A stretch of 64,000 nucleotides of DNA from Lichenicoccus roseus (GTDB taxonomy: Bacteria > Pseudomonadota > Alphaproteobacteria > Acetobacterales > Acetobacteraceae): the NCBI RefSeq assembly GCF_005844085.1, contig NZ_VCDI01000012.1:22450-86449 (forward strand), read 5' to 3'. Position numbers and translations under genes: made by a program. Below are positions 17,814 to 26,499 of this stretch, one piece after another; position 1 is the stretch's first letter; each line of letters opens with the position of its first letter. The notes below the pieces were generated by a model, which was given only the letters and a program-made list of their open reading frames with translations, was not told the origin of the DNA and made no database searches.

Positions 17814-18121
17814 CTCCGCTTCACCGCTAACAATGGCGGCGGTGACCCCGTCGAGGAGACGCTGGTGCGAGCGAAGCGAACGGGACAGCAGCGGACGGAC
17901 CCTGGAACGTGAGCCGGAATCCTGAGTCCTCCGGAGTCCAACGTCTAGTCACCAGACGACAGGACAGGCGAGATCGTCATCAGAACCGGCTTACGATCAG
18001 GGCGCTCACCCGATCGGAACTGGCAGCGATCACTGCGATGGCTTGGGTCATTGCGTGGGGGCGGTCGCGCGACCTGTTCACGTTGGCGCCGCTTTCTGCT
18101 GAGTGCTGTTAAGCGCCTATC

Positions 18122-18147
18122 ATGGTAAGCTGCTAGGTGCTTACCAT
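18122..18147. promoter_or_regulatory. Operator-like inverted repeat upstream of RHH antitoxin
   Basis: ATGGTAAGC (18122-18130) and GCTTACCAT (18139-18147) are perfect 9-bp inverted arms with an 8-base spacer, ending 15 bases before the antitoxin ATG. This is the usual place for an RHH antitoxin autorepression site. Confidence 0.65.
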
Positions 18148-18162
18148 CCGGAGCCGGTTGCT

Positions 18163-18420
18163 ATGCCTGACGACACCACCACCCGCTGGACCGTGTCGGT
18201 GTCGCGCGACACCGACATCGCCGTGCGCAGCTTCCTCGCCCAGCGCGGCATGAAGAAGGGCGACCTGTCCAGGTTCATCGAGGACGCCGTGAAGTGGCGC
18301 GTGCTCGACCAGACCATGGCCGAGGCCCGTGCCGGCTTCGCCGATCTGCCGCCCGACGCCATCGAGGCCCTGGCCGACGAAGCGGTGACAGCGGTGCGCA
18401 GGGCCCGTACGGCGCGCTGA
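18163..18420 (+). CDS. Ribbon-helix-helix antitoxin of a PIN toxin
   Basis: An 85-residue protein starting MPDDTTTRWTVSVSRDTD. It has the RHH pattern (TVSVSRDTDIAVRSFLAQRG, then KGDLSRFIEDAVKWRV) and an acidic/Ala-rich tail. GGAG at 18149-18152 supports the ATG at 18163 over the in-frame upstream start at 18103. It is followed after three bases by the PIN-domain toxin frame, and preceded by a strong inverted repeat. PIN toxins are RNases that this type of antitoxin neutralises. Confidence 0.75.
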   Translation: MPDDTTTRWTVSVSRDTDIAVRSFLAQRGMKKGDLSRFIEDAVKWRVLDQTMAEARAGFADLPPDAIEALADEAVTAVRRARTAR

Positions 18421-18423
18421 GGC

Positions 18424-18844
18424 GTGCGGCTGGTCATCGACACCAACATCCTGGTCAGTGCCCTGCTCGCCGCCGCCTCGCTGCCGGCCCAGCTCGTCGT
18501 GCTCTGGCGCGCCGGCCGGTTCGACCTGCTGACCACCGCCAACCAGCTGGACGTAGCTGATGCGCGTCACTCGCTACCCGAAGATACGCGAGCGCCTGGC
18601 GCCGGCCGTAGCAGGCCGCATGGTCAACGATCTGCGCGCGCTCGCCATCACCGTCGATGCCGTGCCTCGCGTCGCGATCTCGCCGGACCCGGACGACGAC
18701 TATCTGCTGGCGCTCGCCGCGGCGGGTGCTGCCGACTTCCTGGTGACGGGCGACAAGCGTGACCTGCTCGGCCTCACGGTCTACGAAGGCACGAAGATCC
18801 TCACCGTGCGGGACTTCCTGGCTCAGCATGGATGGCAGTCATGA
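18424..18844 (+). pseudogene. PIN-domain toxin interrupted by a frameshift
   Basis: The first part, from GTG 18424, encodes RLVIDTNILVSALLAAA, the PIN N-terminus with its catalytic Asp. The rest of the domain (RVTRYPKIRERLAP ... ISPDPDDDYLLALAAAG, then GDKRDLLGL) continues in another frame from about 18556. Removing one T near 18554 restores the continuous reading ...NQLDELMRVTRYP. So a one-base insertion (or a sequencing error) splits the toxin. The stop overlaps the start of the recombinase remnant as ATGA. With the toxin broken, the antitoxin would be an orphan. Confidence 0.8.
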
Positions 18845-19120
18845 GTAGCTCCTGGCCTGCGCTCGGCCAGGAGGGCTTGTTGGCCGGGATCCGTTTCCTC
18901 GAGTTCTTCGCCTCCACTCTGCGCAACCCGCACACGCGGCGCGCCTATGCCCGGGCGGTGAACCGACTTCCTGGCCCGGTGCGAAGCACACACGGTGCCG
19001 TCGCTCGCGGCCGTGCAGCCGCTACACGTCGCCGCCTGGATCGAGCTCCAGACGCAGGAGCGTTCGGCGCCCACGGTCAAGCAGCAGCTCGCCGTCCGCC
19101 ACCTGTTCGACTGACTGGTG
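18841..19120 (+). pseudogene. Remnant of a tyrosine recombinase (N-terminal part)
   Basis: The start MSSSWPALGQEG continues into AGIRFLEFFASTLRNPHTRRAYARAV, nearly identical to the recombinase at 31137-32096. After about 18960 the frame shifts; continuing in another frame gives LAAVQPLHVAAWIELQTQE and APTVKQQLAVRHLFD, then stops. The catalytic domain is missing. The ATG overlaps the PIN gene stop by four bases, the same arrangement as the two intact copies with their own upstream genes. Confidence 0.8.
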
Positions 19121-19243
19121 ATGCCCGCTTAGGGTCCTCAGCCGCCATTTCGAGCTCAATCACAACAAGCTCTAGGCCGAGGGTAATGATGAAACTGAGC
19201 ACAGTTCATCTGTCCGTCTTGTTGGCGGAGGATAGACTCATAA

Positions 19244-19879
19244 TCAACTTGACTGGGGGGCCGTAGCCTCCGGGCGTGATAGGTGGCTTAGTCCGGCAGC
19301 CATCACGTCGACGAGGTCGCGAACCTGCTGTCTCAGCTTTGCTGGCGAGACCCGACCGATCTTCTGCTGCAGGCCAAGCGTGACAACACCATGGACGGCC
19401 GAGAACAGCATACGGGAAAACTCACCCCTCTGCTGGATTGAGGCGTCTTCAACCGCGCGCGCCACGACGGCAGCCAGATCCTGGAACATTGCGTCGCGCT
19501 TCCTGGCGTACCACGTCGGAACTGGACGCTCGTCCGCCATACGGTGCGAGAACAGTGCATCCCATCGGGGTGTCTGCTCCTGGGCGTAGTCCACATAGGC
19601 AAGCGCCATGTTCCGCATAGCAACCTGAGGCCTGTCAGCAGCGGTGACGGCGTTCCTAAGACGCGCGCCGATAGCATCGAGGGTTCGAGCGTTGACCATG
19701 AGGATCAGCCCGTCCTGATCCACACCGATCTTGTAGATCATGCCCGGCGAGCATCCGACCGTCTTGGCGATGCTCCGCATACCCAGGCCAGACAGGCCTG
19801 AGGTGCCAATCTGCCGCTCCATCACGTCCAGGATGGTCTCTCGCAGGGCAGCATATCGGGCCTTAGTGGTCAGCGACAT
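19244..19879 (-). CDS. TetR/AcrR-family transcriptional regulator
   Basis: A 211-residue protein beginning MSLTTKARYAALRETI at 19879. The N-terminal HTH reads GLGMRSIAKTVGCSPGMIYKIGVDQDGLI, as in TetR proteins, followed by an all-helical ligand-binding domain (WDALFSHRMADE, HGVVTLGLQQKIG). It is divergent from the YiaA/acyltransferase genes, with two palindromic operators between (19913-19961). It most likely represses that operon and itself in response to a lipid-like or hydrophobic ligand; the ligand is inferred from the target gene only. Confidence 0.85.
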   Translation of the reverse strand: MSLTTKARYAALRETILDVMERQIGTSGLSGLGMRSIAKTVGCSPGMIYKIGVDQDGLILMVNARTLDAIGARLRNAVTAADRPQVAMRNMALAYVDYAQEQTPRWDALFSHRMADERPVPTWYARKRDAMFQDLAAVVARAVEDASIQQRGEFSRMLFSAVHGVVTLGLQQKIGRVSPAKLRQQVRDLVDVMAAGLSHLSRPEATAPQSS

Positions 19880-19912
19880 GGACGGCCTCCCTCTCAGCAG
19901 AAGAATTAGCTT

Positions 19913-19961
19913 GTGAACGTTGTTCACGCAAGCTACAAGGCTCTCCGTGAACAACGTTCAC
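19913..19961. promoter_or_regulatory. Double TetR operator
   Basis: GTGAACGTTGTTCAC (19913-19927) and GTGAACAACGTTCAC (19947-19961) are reverse complements of each other. Each is itself palindromic (GTGAAC, 3-nt spacer, GTTCAC). Centre-to-centre distance is 34 bp. They fill the divergent promoter region between the TetR gene and the YiaA-like gene. Confidence 0.8.
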
Positions 19962-19981
19962 ATCGCAGCAAGGAGAGCCTC

Positions 19982-20209
19982 ATGACCCGCCGCGACAGCC
20001 ACTCGCCCGCCTGGAACGCCTTCACCTACCTGTCCTTTGCTGCCGCGGTGACCATGGCGGTGCTTGGCATCTGCTACCTGCCGCTTGGCATCTGGGAGCG
20101 CGGCTACATGGGTATCGCCGCCCTGTTCCTGGTGCACTCGTCGATCTCGCTGACCAAGACCCTGCGGGATCGGTTCGAGGACGAGAAAACCGAGGAGACG
20201 GGTCGATGA
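19982..20209 (+). CDS. YiaA/YiaB-type two-helix membrane protein
   Basis: A 75-residue protein with two transmembrane helices (AFTYLSFAAAVTMAVLGICYL and GYMGIAALFLVHSSISL), matching the short YiaAB two-helix domain. Start ATG 19982 is supported by AAGGAGAG just upstream. Its stop overlaps the start of the acyltransferase fusion (ATGA), so the two are coupled and share the TetR-controlled promoter. Function unknown; an envelope-stress or lipid-related accessory is a guess from the neighbour. Confidence 0.75.
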   Translation: MTRRDSHSPAWNAFTYLSFAAAVTMAVLGICYLPLGIWERGYMGIAALFLVHSSISLTKTLRDRFEDEKTEETGR

Positions 20210-23200
20210 GCCAATTGCTGCTCACTGACCGCCGCTTCCGCCCGGTCTTCCTCAGCCAGTTCTTCTCGGCCCTCGGCGACAACCTGCTGCGCAACACGCT
20301 GGCGGCGCTGGCACTGTTCGCCGTGGCGGGCTCCAGCTGGATGGTTGCAGCCGCCACCGCTGCTTTCGTGGCTCCGGCGGCTGTGCTGTCAGGTCTCGGT
20401 GGCGAGCTGGCCGACCGCATGGACAAGGCGCGGCTAATCCGCGCCCTCCGGCTAGCCGAGATGCTGGTCGCAATGGTCGCTGCGATGGGCCTCGTGACCG
20501 GACACCTGCCGGTCGTGCTTGGTGCCCTGGCTGCCGCCGGCGTAATCGCGGCGCTATTCGGCCCAGTCAAATACGGCATCCTGCCCGACCAGCTCGCGGC
20601 CTATCGGCTGCCGGGAGCCAATGCTCTTGTCGAGGGCGCCACCTTCGCCGCCATCCTCATCGGCTCGGTCGGCGGCAGCATGCTGGTGTCATTGCAAACT
20701 GGCCCCGGCCTGGCGGCCATCATGATACTGGCCGCCGCAGCACTGTCATGGCTGAGCGCTCGCGGTATCCTCTCCACCGTCCCAGCAGCCCCCGGCTTGC
20801 AGGTGCGGGTCAACCTGATTGCCTCGAGCTGGCACCTGCTACGCGACCTGCGCGCGGAACGTCGCTCCTGGCGCGCAGCACTTGCCAACGCCTGGTTCTG
20901 GATGTCGGGCGCCGCTGTGCTGACGCTGCTGCCAGGCTTCGTGCGCGACGCGCTGGGCGGCAGTGCTGCGCTGAACGGCCTGTTCCTCGGCGTGTTCGCT
21001 GTCGGCATCGCGGCCGGCTCGGGGCTGGCCGCATCTCTGGCCGGCGGGCGCGTCGTGCTGGCCACCGCCTCGATTGGCTGTGTCCTGCTGGGGGGTGCCC
21101 TGCTCGAGGTCTGGCACCTGGCGCATGTCTCAACGCAACCGGCGCCGCTTGCCGAGCTCTGCCTGTCGCTGTTCGCAGCCGCCGCCGGAGCCGGCCTGAT
21201 CGCGGTGCCGACCCAGGCTGCTATCCAGAGTTGGGCCGCCCCGAGCCGCCGCGCCCGTGCTGTCGGCGCCATGAACGTGCTGTCCGCACTCGGCATGGTA
21301 TTGTCCAGCGTCGCCCTGATCGTCGCTCAGGCCGAGGGTCTGGAAGCGGTCACACTGCTCGGCATCACCGGATTGCTCAGCCTGCTGCTGGCGCCCGTCA
21401 TGCTGCTCGTACTGCCGGCTAATCCTGTCGGCGACATACTCTGGATGCTCTACCGGCTGCTGTTCCGCATCGAGGTGAAGGGGCTGGAACACCTGCCCCG
21501 GCCCGGCGAGGCAGCCTTGATCACACCAAACCACCTGAGCTGGCTCGATGCCGGACTGGTCATGGCGATCGCCGAGCACCGGCCACTGTTCGTGGTCGAC
21601 GCGCAGGTCGCACGGCTCTGGTGGGTGCGTCCGGCACTCAGGCTAGTCTCCTGGCTGCCTGTCGACTCAGCCGGCCCGCAGTCGCTCAAGACGATGATCG
21701 CCGCGGTCTCAGCTGGCAACGCCATGGTCATCTTTCCCGAGGGTCGCCTGTCGGTCACCGGCTCGCTGATGGAGATCCTGCCCGGAACAGGGACCGTTGC
21801 GGACAAGGCGCATGCGGTCGTCGTGCCAGTCCATCACCAGGGCCTCGAGCGCACGCCCTTCTCACGCCTCGACCGCAGCCAGACCCGCCGCAGCCTGCTG
21901 CCGAAGGTGAGGGTAACAGTATTTCCGGCACGACCCCTGGAGGTGGCCGATGACCTGGTGGGGCGTGCTCGGCGTCTGGCGCTGACCGAGGCGCTTCGTG
22001 ACGCCATGGAGGAGGCCGTCTATCTCGATCGGCTGAGCGACGACACCCTGTTCGAGGCGGTCGCCCGCGCCGCGCGCCGGCACGGCATGGGCCGACTGGC
22101 CACGCAGGATCCGGTGTCTGGCGCCCTCTCGTATCGCAAACTGCTCGCGGGCATCGACGTGCTCGGCGGCAAGATCAGCCTCGGCACCGAAAAGCGCGAG
22201 ATCGTCGGCCTGCTGCTGCCGACATCCAACGCCGCCGCGGTCTGCCTGCTCGGCCTCAGCTCGTATGGGCGTACTGCGGCGATGATGAACGCCACTGCCG
22301 GGTTGCGTGGGCTGCGCGCCGCCATCCAGGCCGCACGGATCCGCACGGTGGTGACGTCGCGCACCTTCGTGGCCAAGGCCAGGCTAAGCCAAGTGATTGA
22401 TGATCTCCATCAGGACGTGCGGGTCATCTATCTTGAGGATGTCCGTGCGACAGTCACGCGTCGGGATCGCATCAGCGGCTTGCTGCGAGCGATGTTCCAT
22501 ACCGCGACGCCACGCGTCGCTTGCGCGGCGGACGATCAGGCCGTCGTGGTCTTCACCTCCGGTTCCTCCGGCACCCCAAAGGGCGTGGTGCTGAGCCACC
22601 GCAACCTGCTGTCCAATGTGGCTCAGGTGGCCGGCCGCATCGGCTTCGGACGTGACGACAAGGTGCTCAACGCGCTGCCGATGTTCCACGCCTTCGGGTT
22701 GATGGGCGGCTTCCTGCTGCCAGTCATCAACGGCATCCCGGTCTTTCTGTACCCCTCGCCGCTGCACTACTCGACTGTTCCGGTGATCGCCTACAACTGG
22801 AACGCCACGGCGATCTTCGGGACCAGCGTTTTCTATAACGGCTACGCGCGTCGCGCGACGCCATCCGCCTTCCGCTCGCTGCGCCTGGTCGTTGCCGGGG
22901 CCGCTCGTGTGGCGCCTGCCGTACGCGAGCTGTGGATGGAGAAGTTCGGCCTGCGCATCCTGGAAGGCTACGGCGTCACCGAATGCTCGCCGGTAGTCGC
23001 CGTCAACACGCCGGCCTCCAACCGCTCCGGCACGGTGGGCCGCCTGCTGCCCGGCATGCAGATGCGCCTGGAACACATCCCGGGACGCGACGATGCCGGA
23101 CGTCTGGTGGTGCAGGGTCCCAACGTCATGCTTGGCTACCTGAAGGCTGACCAGCCGGGCGTGCTGCAGCGGCCCCAGGATGGTTGGTATGACACCGGCG

Positions 23201-23580
23201 ACATCGTCTCGCTGGATCAGGCTGGCCATCTGCGTATCCATGGTCGTCTGACACGCACAGCGCGCCCCGGTGGCGAGATGGTCTCGCTGGAAGCCATCGA
23301 GGACATCGCCGCCGACCTGTGGCGCGATGCGATGTCGGTTGCAGTGACCGTTCCGGACCCGCGCAAGGATGAGCGCGTCGTCCTGCTGACCGACAAGACC
23401 GGAGCGGTCCGCGATGATTTTGTCGCCCGCGCCCGCAGCCTGGGCGCTCCCGAGGTCATGCTCCCTGCGGAGGTCAGGGTGCTGGGCAAGCTGCCACTGC
23501 TGGGGGCCGGCAAACCCGACTACATGGCAGCGACCAGGCTCGTGCTCGAGGACCATCCTCTCAAGGTGGATCGGGTTTGA
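20206..23580 (+). CDS. aas: MFS transporter-PlsC acyltransferase-acyl-ACP/CoA ligase fusion (LplT-Aas type)
   Basis: A 1124-residue trimodular protein. About 1-400 is an MFS transporter (FLSQFFSALGDNLLRNTLAALALF, many hydrophobic helices) resembling the lysophospholipid flippase LplT. About 425-610 is a PlsC-type glycerolipid acyltransferase with NHLSWLD (H-x4-D) near residue 441 and FPEGR near 510. About 630-1115 is an AMP-forming ligase with FTSGSSGTPKG near 782, YGVTECSP, and YDTGDIVSLD. Together these would import lysophospholipid and re-acylate it at the inner membrane. GAGGAGACGGG precedes the ATG. Such fusions are usually chromosomal, so its presence among plasmid genes suggests captured cargo. 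Confidence 0.9.
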   Translation: MSQLLLTDRRFRPVFLSQFFSALGDNLLRNTLAALALFAVAGSSWMVAAATAAFVAPAAVLSGLGGELADRMDKARLIRALRLAEMLVAMVAAMGLVTGHLPVVLGALAAAGVIAALFGPVKYGILPDQLAAYRLPGANALVEGATFAAILIGSVGGSMLVSLQTGPGLAAIMILAAAALSWLSARGILSTVPAAPGLQVRVNLIASSWHLLRDLRAERRSWRAALANAWFWMSGAAVLTLLPGFVRDALGGSAALNGLFLGVFAVGIAAGSGLAASLAGGRVVLATASIGCVLLGGALLEVWHLAHVSTQPAPLAELCLSLFAAAAGAGLIAVPTQAAIQSWAAPSRRARAVGAMNVLSALGMVLSSVALIVAQAEGLEAVTLLGITGLLSLLLAPVMLLVLPANPVGDILWMLYRLLFRIEVKGLEHLPRPGEAALITPNHLSWLDAGLVMAIAEHRPLFVVDAQVARLWWVRPALRLVSWLPVDSAGPQSLKTMIAAVSAGNAMVIFPEGRLSVTGSLMEILPGTGTVADKAHAVVVPVHHQGLERTPFSRLDRSQTRRSLLPKVRVTVFPARPLEVADDLVGRARRLALTEALRDAMEEAVYLDRLSDDTLFEAVARAARRHGMGRLATQDPVSGALSYRKLLAGIDVLGGKISLGTEKREIVGLLLPTSNAAAVCLLGLSSYGRTAAMMNATAGLRGLRAAIQAARIRTVVTSRTFVAKARLSQVIDDLHQDVRVIYLEDVRATVTRRDRISGLLRAMFHTATPRVACAADDQAVVVFTSGSSGTPKGVVLSHRNLLSNVAQVAGRIGFGRDDKVLNALPMFHAFGLMGGFLLPVINGIPVFLYPSPLHYSTVPVIAYNWNATAIFGTSVFYNGYARRATPSAFRSLRLVVAGAARVAPAVRELWMEKFGLRILEGYGVTECSPVVAVNTPASNRSGTVGRLLPGMQMRLEHIPGRDDAGRLVVQGPNVMLGYLKADQPGVLQRPQDGWYDTGDIVSLDQAGHLRIHGRLTRTARPGGEMVSLEAIEDIAADLWRDAMSVAVTVPDPRKDERVVLLTDKTGAVRDDFVARARSLGAPEVMLPAEVRVLGKLPLLGAGKPDYMAATRLVLEDHPLKVDRV

Positions 23581-23640
23581 TGCCGGTTAACAGGGTAATC
23601 GCGACGTTGCGGGGGTCGAACGCCCACGCTGATAGACTAG

Positions 23641-24306
23641 AGGGCCAGGATTCCACAGCCTTGCTGGATCCTCCTGCACGGCATCGCCGGTTCGGTCGCG
23701 CAGCTCGCTAAACTGGAGCGCGCACTTTCGAGTGCCGGTTACGAGACACTCAACCTGAGATATGCGGGACGTCACAAGCCGATCAAAGATCTGCTTGAGG
23801 ACGTACACCGAGATGCCGCTTGGTTTCTCGATCGGGCAGCCGGACGGACCCACTTCGTGACCCACTCGATGGGGGGACTTGTGGCACGAGCGCTCATCAA
23901 CCGATATCGACCCGCCGCCTTGGGCCGCGTTGTCATGCTCGCACCTCCCAATCAAGGCAGTGAGTTGGCTGACCTGCTAGCCAGAACTACGGCCTATCGG
24001 CGCTTCTTTGGTCCGGCTGGTTTGGAAATTGGCACAAAACGGGGCGAGCGACTGTGTCAACTGCTAGGCGCCGTCGATTACCCGCTGGGCGTCATTGCTG
24101 GAAGTCGCTCCCTGGACCCGTTCTGCTGGTTGATCATCCCAGGCCCGAACGACGGTCGGGTTTCTGTTGCACGCACCGCCGTCTCTGGCATGGCCGACAG
24201 TATGACCATCCCCGCGACCCACACTTTCATCATGCGAAATCGCCGGGCAATTGAACAGACCATCCACTTTCTTCGATATGGCTACTTCCGCTCGGTGAGC
24301 TGGTAG
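23641..24306 (+). CDS. Alpha/beta-hydrolase (lipase/esterase-like), start unclear
   Basis: The frame is open from a stop at 23638-23640. It encodes LLHGIAGSVAQLAKLERAL (oxyanion loop), then THSMGGLVARAL with the nucleophile-elbow Ser, LAPPNQGSELAD, GPNDGRVSV with a likely catalytic Asp, and a C-terminal His (ATHTFIMRN). This order is that of class I alpha/beta-hydrolases. No ATG or GTG precedes the HG motif, so either a rare start is used or the 5' end was lost; GTG 23857 would remove the oxyanion loop. It is followed by a clear terminator. Confidence 0.65.
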   Translation, partial: RARIPQPCWILLHGIAGSVAQLAKLERALSSAGYETLNLRYAGRHKPIKDLLEDVHRDAAWFLDRAAGRTHFVTHSMGGLVARALINRYRPAALGRVVMLAPPNQGSELADLLARTTAYRRFFGPAGLEIGTKRGERLCQLLGAVDYPLGVIAGSRSLDPFCWLIIPGPNDGRVSVARTAVSGMADSMTIPATHTFIMRNRRAIEQTIHFLRYGYFRSVSW

Positions 24307-24332
24307 GCCCGGTCTAGACCGGGCCCGTTTTT
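24307..24332 (+). terminator. Rho-independent terminator
   Basis: The perfect 18-base palindrome GCCCGGTCTAGACCGGGC (24307-24324) is followed by CCG and five T residues, directly after the hydrolase stop codon. Confidence 0.8.
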
Positions 24333-24526
24333 ATCTGAGTTGCCGAAGCATCACTTCGTCAGGCCTCTGATCTTGAAGCTGAACGCGGAGGTGTTCCAAT
24401 AAAGACCCGGGTAGTCCCTTGCCGAACACATGCCGGAAGACGCTGAACCCGTTCGAATAGGGTCGCTTTCTTGCTTGCCGAACGGTTATGCTTGGAGGTC
24501 CAGACCCTAAGCGAACGGAATGCGGC

Positions 24527-25078
24527 ATGTTGGTTGGCTATGCGCGGGTATCCACTGTCGAGCAGTCGGTCGACCTTCAGATCGAGGCCCTCCGGGCAGC
24601 TGGCTGCACGAAGGTCTTCTCCGAACAGCAGTCCGGCACCTCAGTCAAGGGCCGCCTCAAGCTCGACGAGGCGATTGAGTTCGTGCGCGAGGGCGACGTC
24701 TTGGTCATCACGAGGATTGACCGCCTGGCGCGCTCGATTGGGGACCTGCAGGACATCGTCCGGCAGCTCAAGCGCAAGGGCGTGAGCCTGCGAGCGACTG
24801 AGCAGCCGATCGACACCAGCACCGCCGCAGGCAAGGCCTTCTTCGACATGCTCGGCGTCTTCGCCGAGTTCGAAACGAACTTGCGCCGGGAGCGCCAGAG
24901 CGAGGGCATCGCTGCCGCCAAGGCTCGAGGGGTCTATAAAGGTCGCAAGCCAACTGTCCCGACTAGTGAAGTGGTTCAACTGCTGGCCAGCGGCATGCGG
25001 CCGTCAGACGTCGCGCGGAAGCTCGGCATCGGCCGAACGAGCGTCTATGCAGCACGAAATATGCAGCAGGTGACGTAA
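24527..25078 (+). CDS. Serine recombinase (resolvase/invertase family)
   Basis: A 183-residue small serine recombinase: MLVGYARVSTVEQSVDLQ with the catalytic Ser in YARVS, then SGTSVKGR, the conserved LVITRIDRLARS, GKAFFDMLGVFAEFE and a C-terminal HTH (RPSDVARKLGIGRTSVYAAR). It belongs with Tn3-type resolvases and DNA invertases. Start ATG 24527 is chosen because family proteins begin M-x-x-GYARVS. No cognate transposase is adjacent, so it probably marks an eroded transposon. Confidence 0.9.
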   Translation: MLVGYARVSTVEQSVDLQIEALRAAGCTKVFSEQQSGTSVKGRLKLDEAIEFVREGDVLVITRIDRLARSIGDLQDIVRQLKRKGVSLRATEQPIDTSTAAGKAFFDMLGVFAEFETNLRRERQSEGIAAAKARGVYKGRKPTVPTSEVVQLLASGMRPSDVARKLGIGRTSVYAARNMQQVT

Positions 25079-25261
25079 GCATTTGCTGCATCAAATCATT
25101 ATCTCAGAGACGGCTATGAAGATCGTACCGCAACCGGCTGTAAGTGAGGCTCAAGCTCGAGCAGCCGCCTGAACTACCTCAGGAATGAGCGGGCCTATTA
25201 TGCCTACGTAAGAATCAATCGCAGCGGCGACAGAAATCAGAGAACTAGCCGGAGAAGGGAA

Positions 25262-25507
25262 AGCATAAGTTTCGGCCGGGGGAATACCCGCATTGATCTA
25301 CTGCGGGGCGTCTCGATCATCCTGGTGATGCTACAGCGCTTCAATATCGCTTACACTTTGAGAGATACCTTGCTCGCGAAGCTTTTGGGGTGGTCGGTCC
25401 TGCCCGCCGTATTCCGGAAAGGCAACCATGCCGTAACGATGTTCTTTGTCATCTCGGGTTATTTGATGACCGCTAATGCGGACATGCGCTGGGGAAGCTT
25501 AGAGTGA
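25262..25507 (+). pseudogene. N-terminal fragment of an acyltransferase-3 family membrane protein
   Basis: The frame encodes NTRIDLLRGVSIILVML, then KGNHAVTMFFVISGYLMTAN. The first is the R-x-x-x-DxLRGxxI start typical of OafA/acyltransferase-3 proteins; the second contains the FFVISGYL box. It then ends at a stop after about 80 residues, where the family continues for over 300. No clear start codon is seen. It is a truncated remnant. Confidence 0.7.
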
Positions 25508-26087
25508 ACGAGCTCTCGCGGTTTTTGGCGCTATGTGCTGATTATGTGCTGGTCGCAAATGGGGCAGGACCAGACATAGTGACTCGATGAAGATGGCTAT
25601 GAAGCCGACCACGAAGGCCATTCGCCTTGTCTCATTTACTGAGCTCCTCCTGAATTTTACCAGCTTCATTATTGCAGTACTTTACAAAACGGAGTGTAGA
25701 TCCATTGTCTAAGACTCAGCCACTCCGTAGGTTACCAGAAGCACTACTCGGTCTCAGCTGCAACACGGAGACACCGTTACGTAAAGTGAGATCTCCCTGA
25801 TAGCGAAGGGGCACAAGGTGGAGATCACTCAGGATAACTAGGTATGGAGTGTAGGCAGCGGGACCGCGGTTCCGGCCAGCTCGAAGACGGGTTTTCGGGA
25901 CGCTACAGGCCCCGGAAACCGTGGCTATGAGAATGGTACCGCAAACGGAGGTTTTCGGAACACCCTCCACCCAGGTCAGGCGATCATCCAAGATCGTTGG
26001 GTTACAGGAACGGGAAGTCCTAAGCTTGTGTTGAGAAGAGGGCCCTCCAAGAAGCAGCAGTCGCAAAATATATAGAAAGATTGGAGG
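25508..26087. other. Non-coding debris region with a REP-like palindrome
   Basis: No convincing gene in about 580 bases. Base composition drops and short frames lack signatures. One copy of a palindromic repeat (25935-25964) lies here. Confidence 0.5.
25935..25964. repeat. REP-like palindromic repeat, copy 1
   Basis: Contains ACCGCAAACGGAGGTTTT, whose flanks form an imperfect hairpin (CCG-AAAC / GTTT-CGG). It shares the core CCGCARACGGNSGTYT and the flank GGAAC with copies at 26348-26377 and 30245-30276. Confidence 0.5.
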
Positions 26088-26288
26088 ATGAGGATGAAAA
26101 CCCGTACGCTTGGCACGTTAATCGGAACGCTTGCGTCCATAATCGGGGTAGTTTTGGCAACATTAGCGCGGAAACTTCCAGCACCATACGGTGAGGAAAT
26201 CCCACTGCTCTTCATAGCATTTTTACTTACTGGTATGTGGATATTTGTCAAGGTTACGAGGCATAGATGGGATAAGGGTGGAAAATAG
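26088..26288 (+). CDS. Small hydrophobic protein, unknown
   Basis: A 66-residue frame with two hydrophobic segments (TLIGTLASIIGVVLATLA and IPLLFIAFLLTGMWIFV) and a basic C-terminus. A GGAGG at about 26082 precedes the ATG closely; ATG 26094 is an alternative start. No family recognised. The topology and ribosome site make it a plausible small membrane protein within an otherwise decayed region. Confidence 0.45.
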   Translation: MRMKTRTLGTLIGTLASIIGVVLATLARKLPAPYGEEIPLLFIAFLLTGMWIFVKVTRHRWDKGGK

Positions 26289-26347
26289 CTGGACAGTTAC
26301 ATCGACAATTGAAGCCGTGCTTAAAGATATCTTCCCCTGACTTTTCC

Positions 26348-26377
26348 CCGTTCCGCAAACGGTGGTTTCTGGAACGG
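26348..26377. repeat. REP-like palindromic repeat, copy 2
   Basis: CCGTTCCGCAAAC and GTTTCTGGAACGG are near-complementary arms around GGTG. Related to copies at 25935-25964 and 30245-30276. Confidence 0.55.
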
Positions 26378-26499
26378 ACTGTGCACTGGCCTGGCAGTCA
26401 CGACTAGGGGTCTGCTTCCGACCGAGGCTGTGTAGAAACTCGTTGTGGACCCTGATGGGCGACAGAGACGACGGGCTCGGTTGGAGGCGTTCGCTTCTC

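Noticed and set aside
22384..23556. 390-codon minus-strand frame inside the acyltransferase fusion
   Set aside because: Antisense shadow of the AMP-ligase domain; composition is atypical and no motifs are seen.
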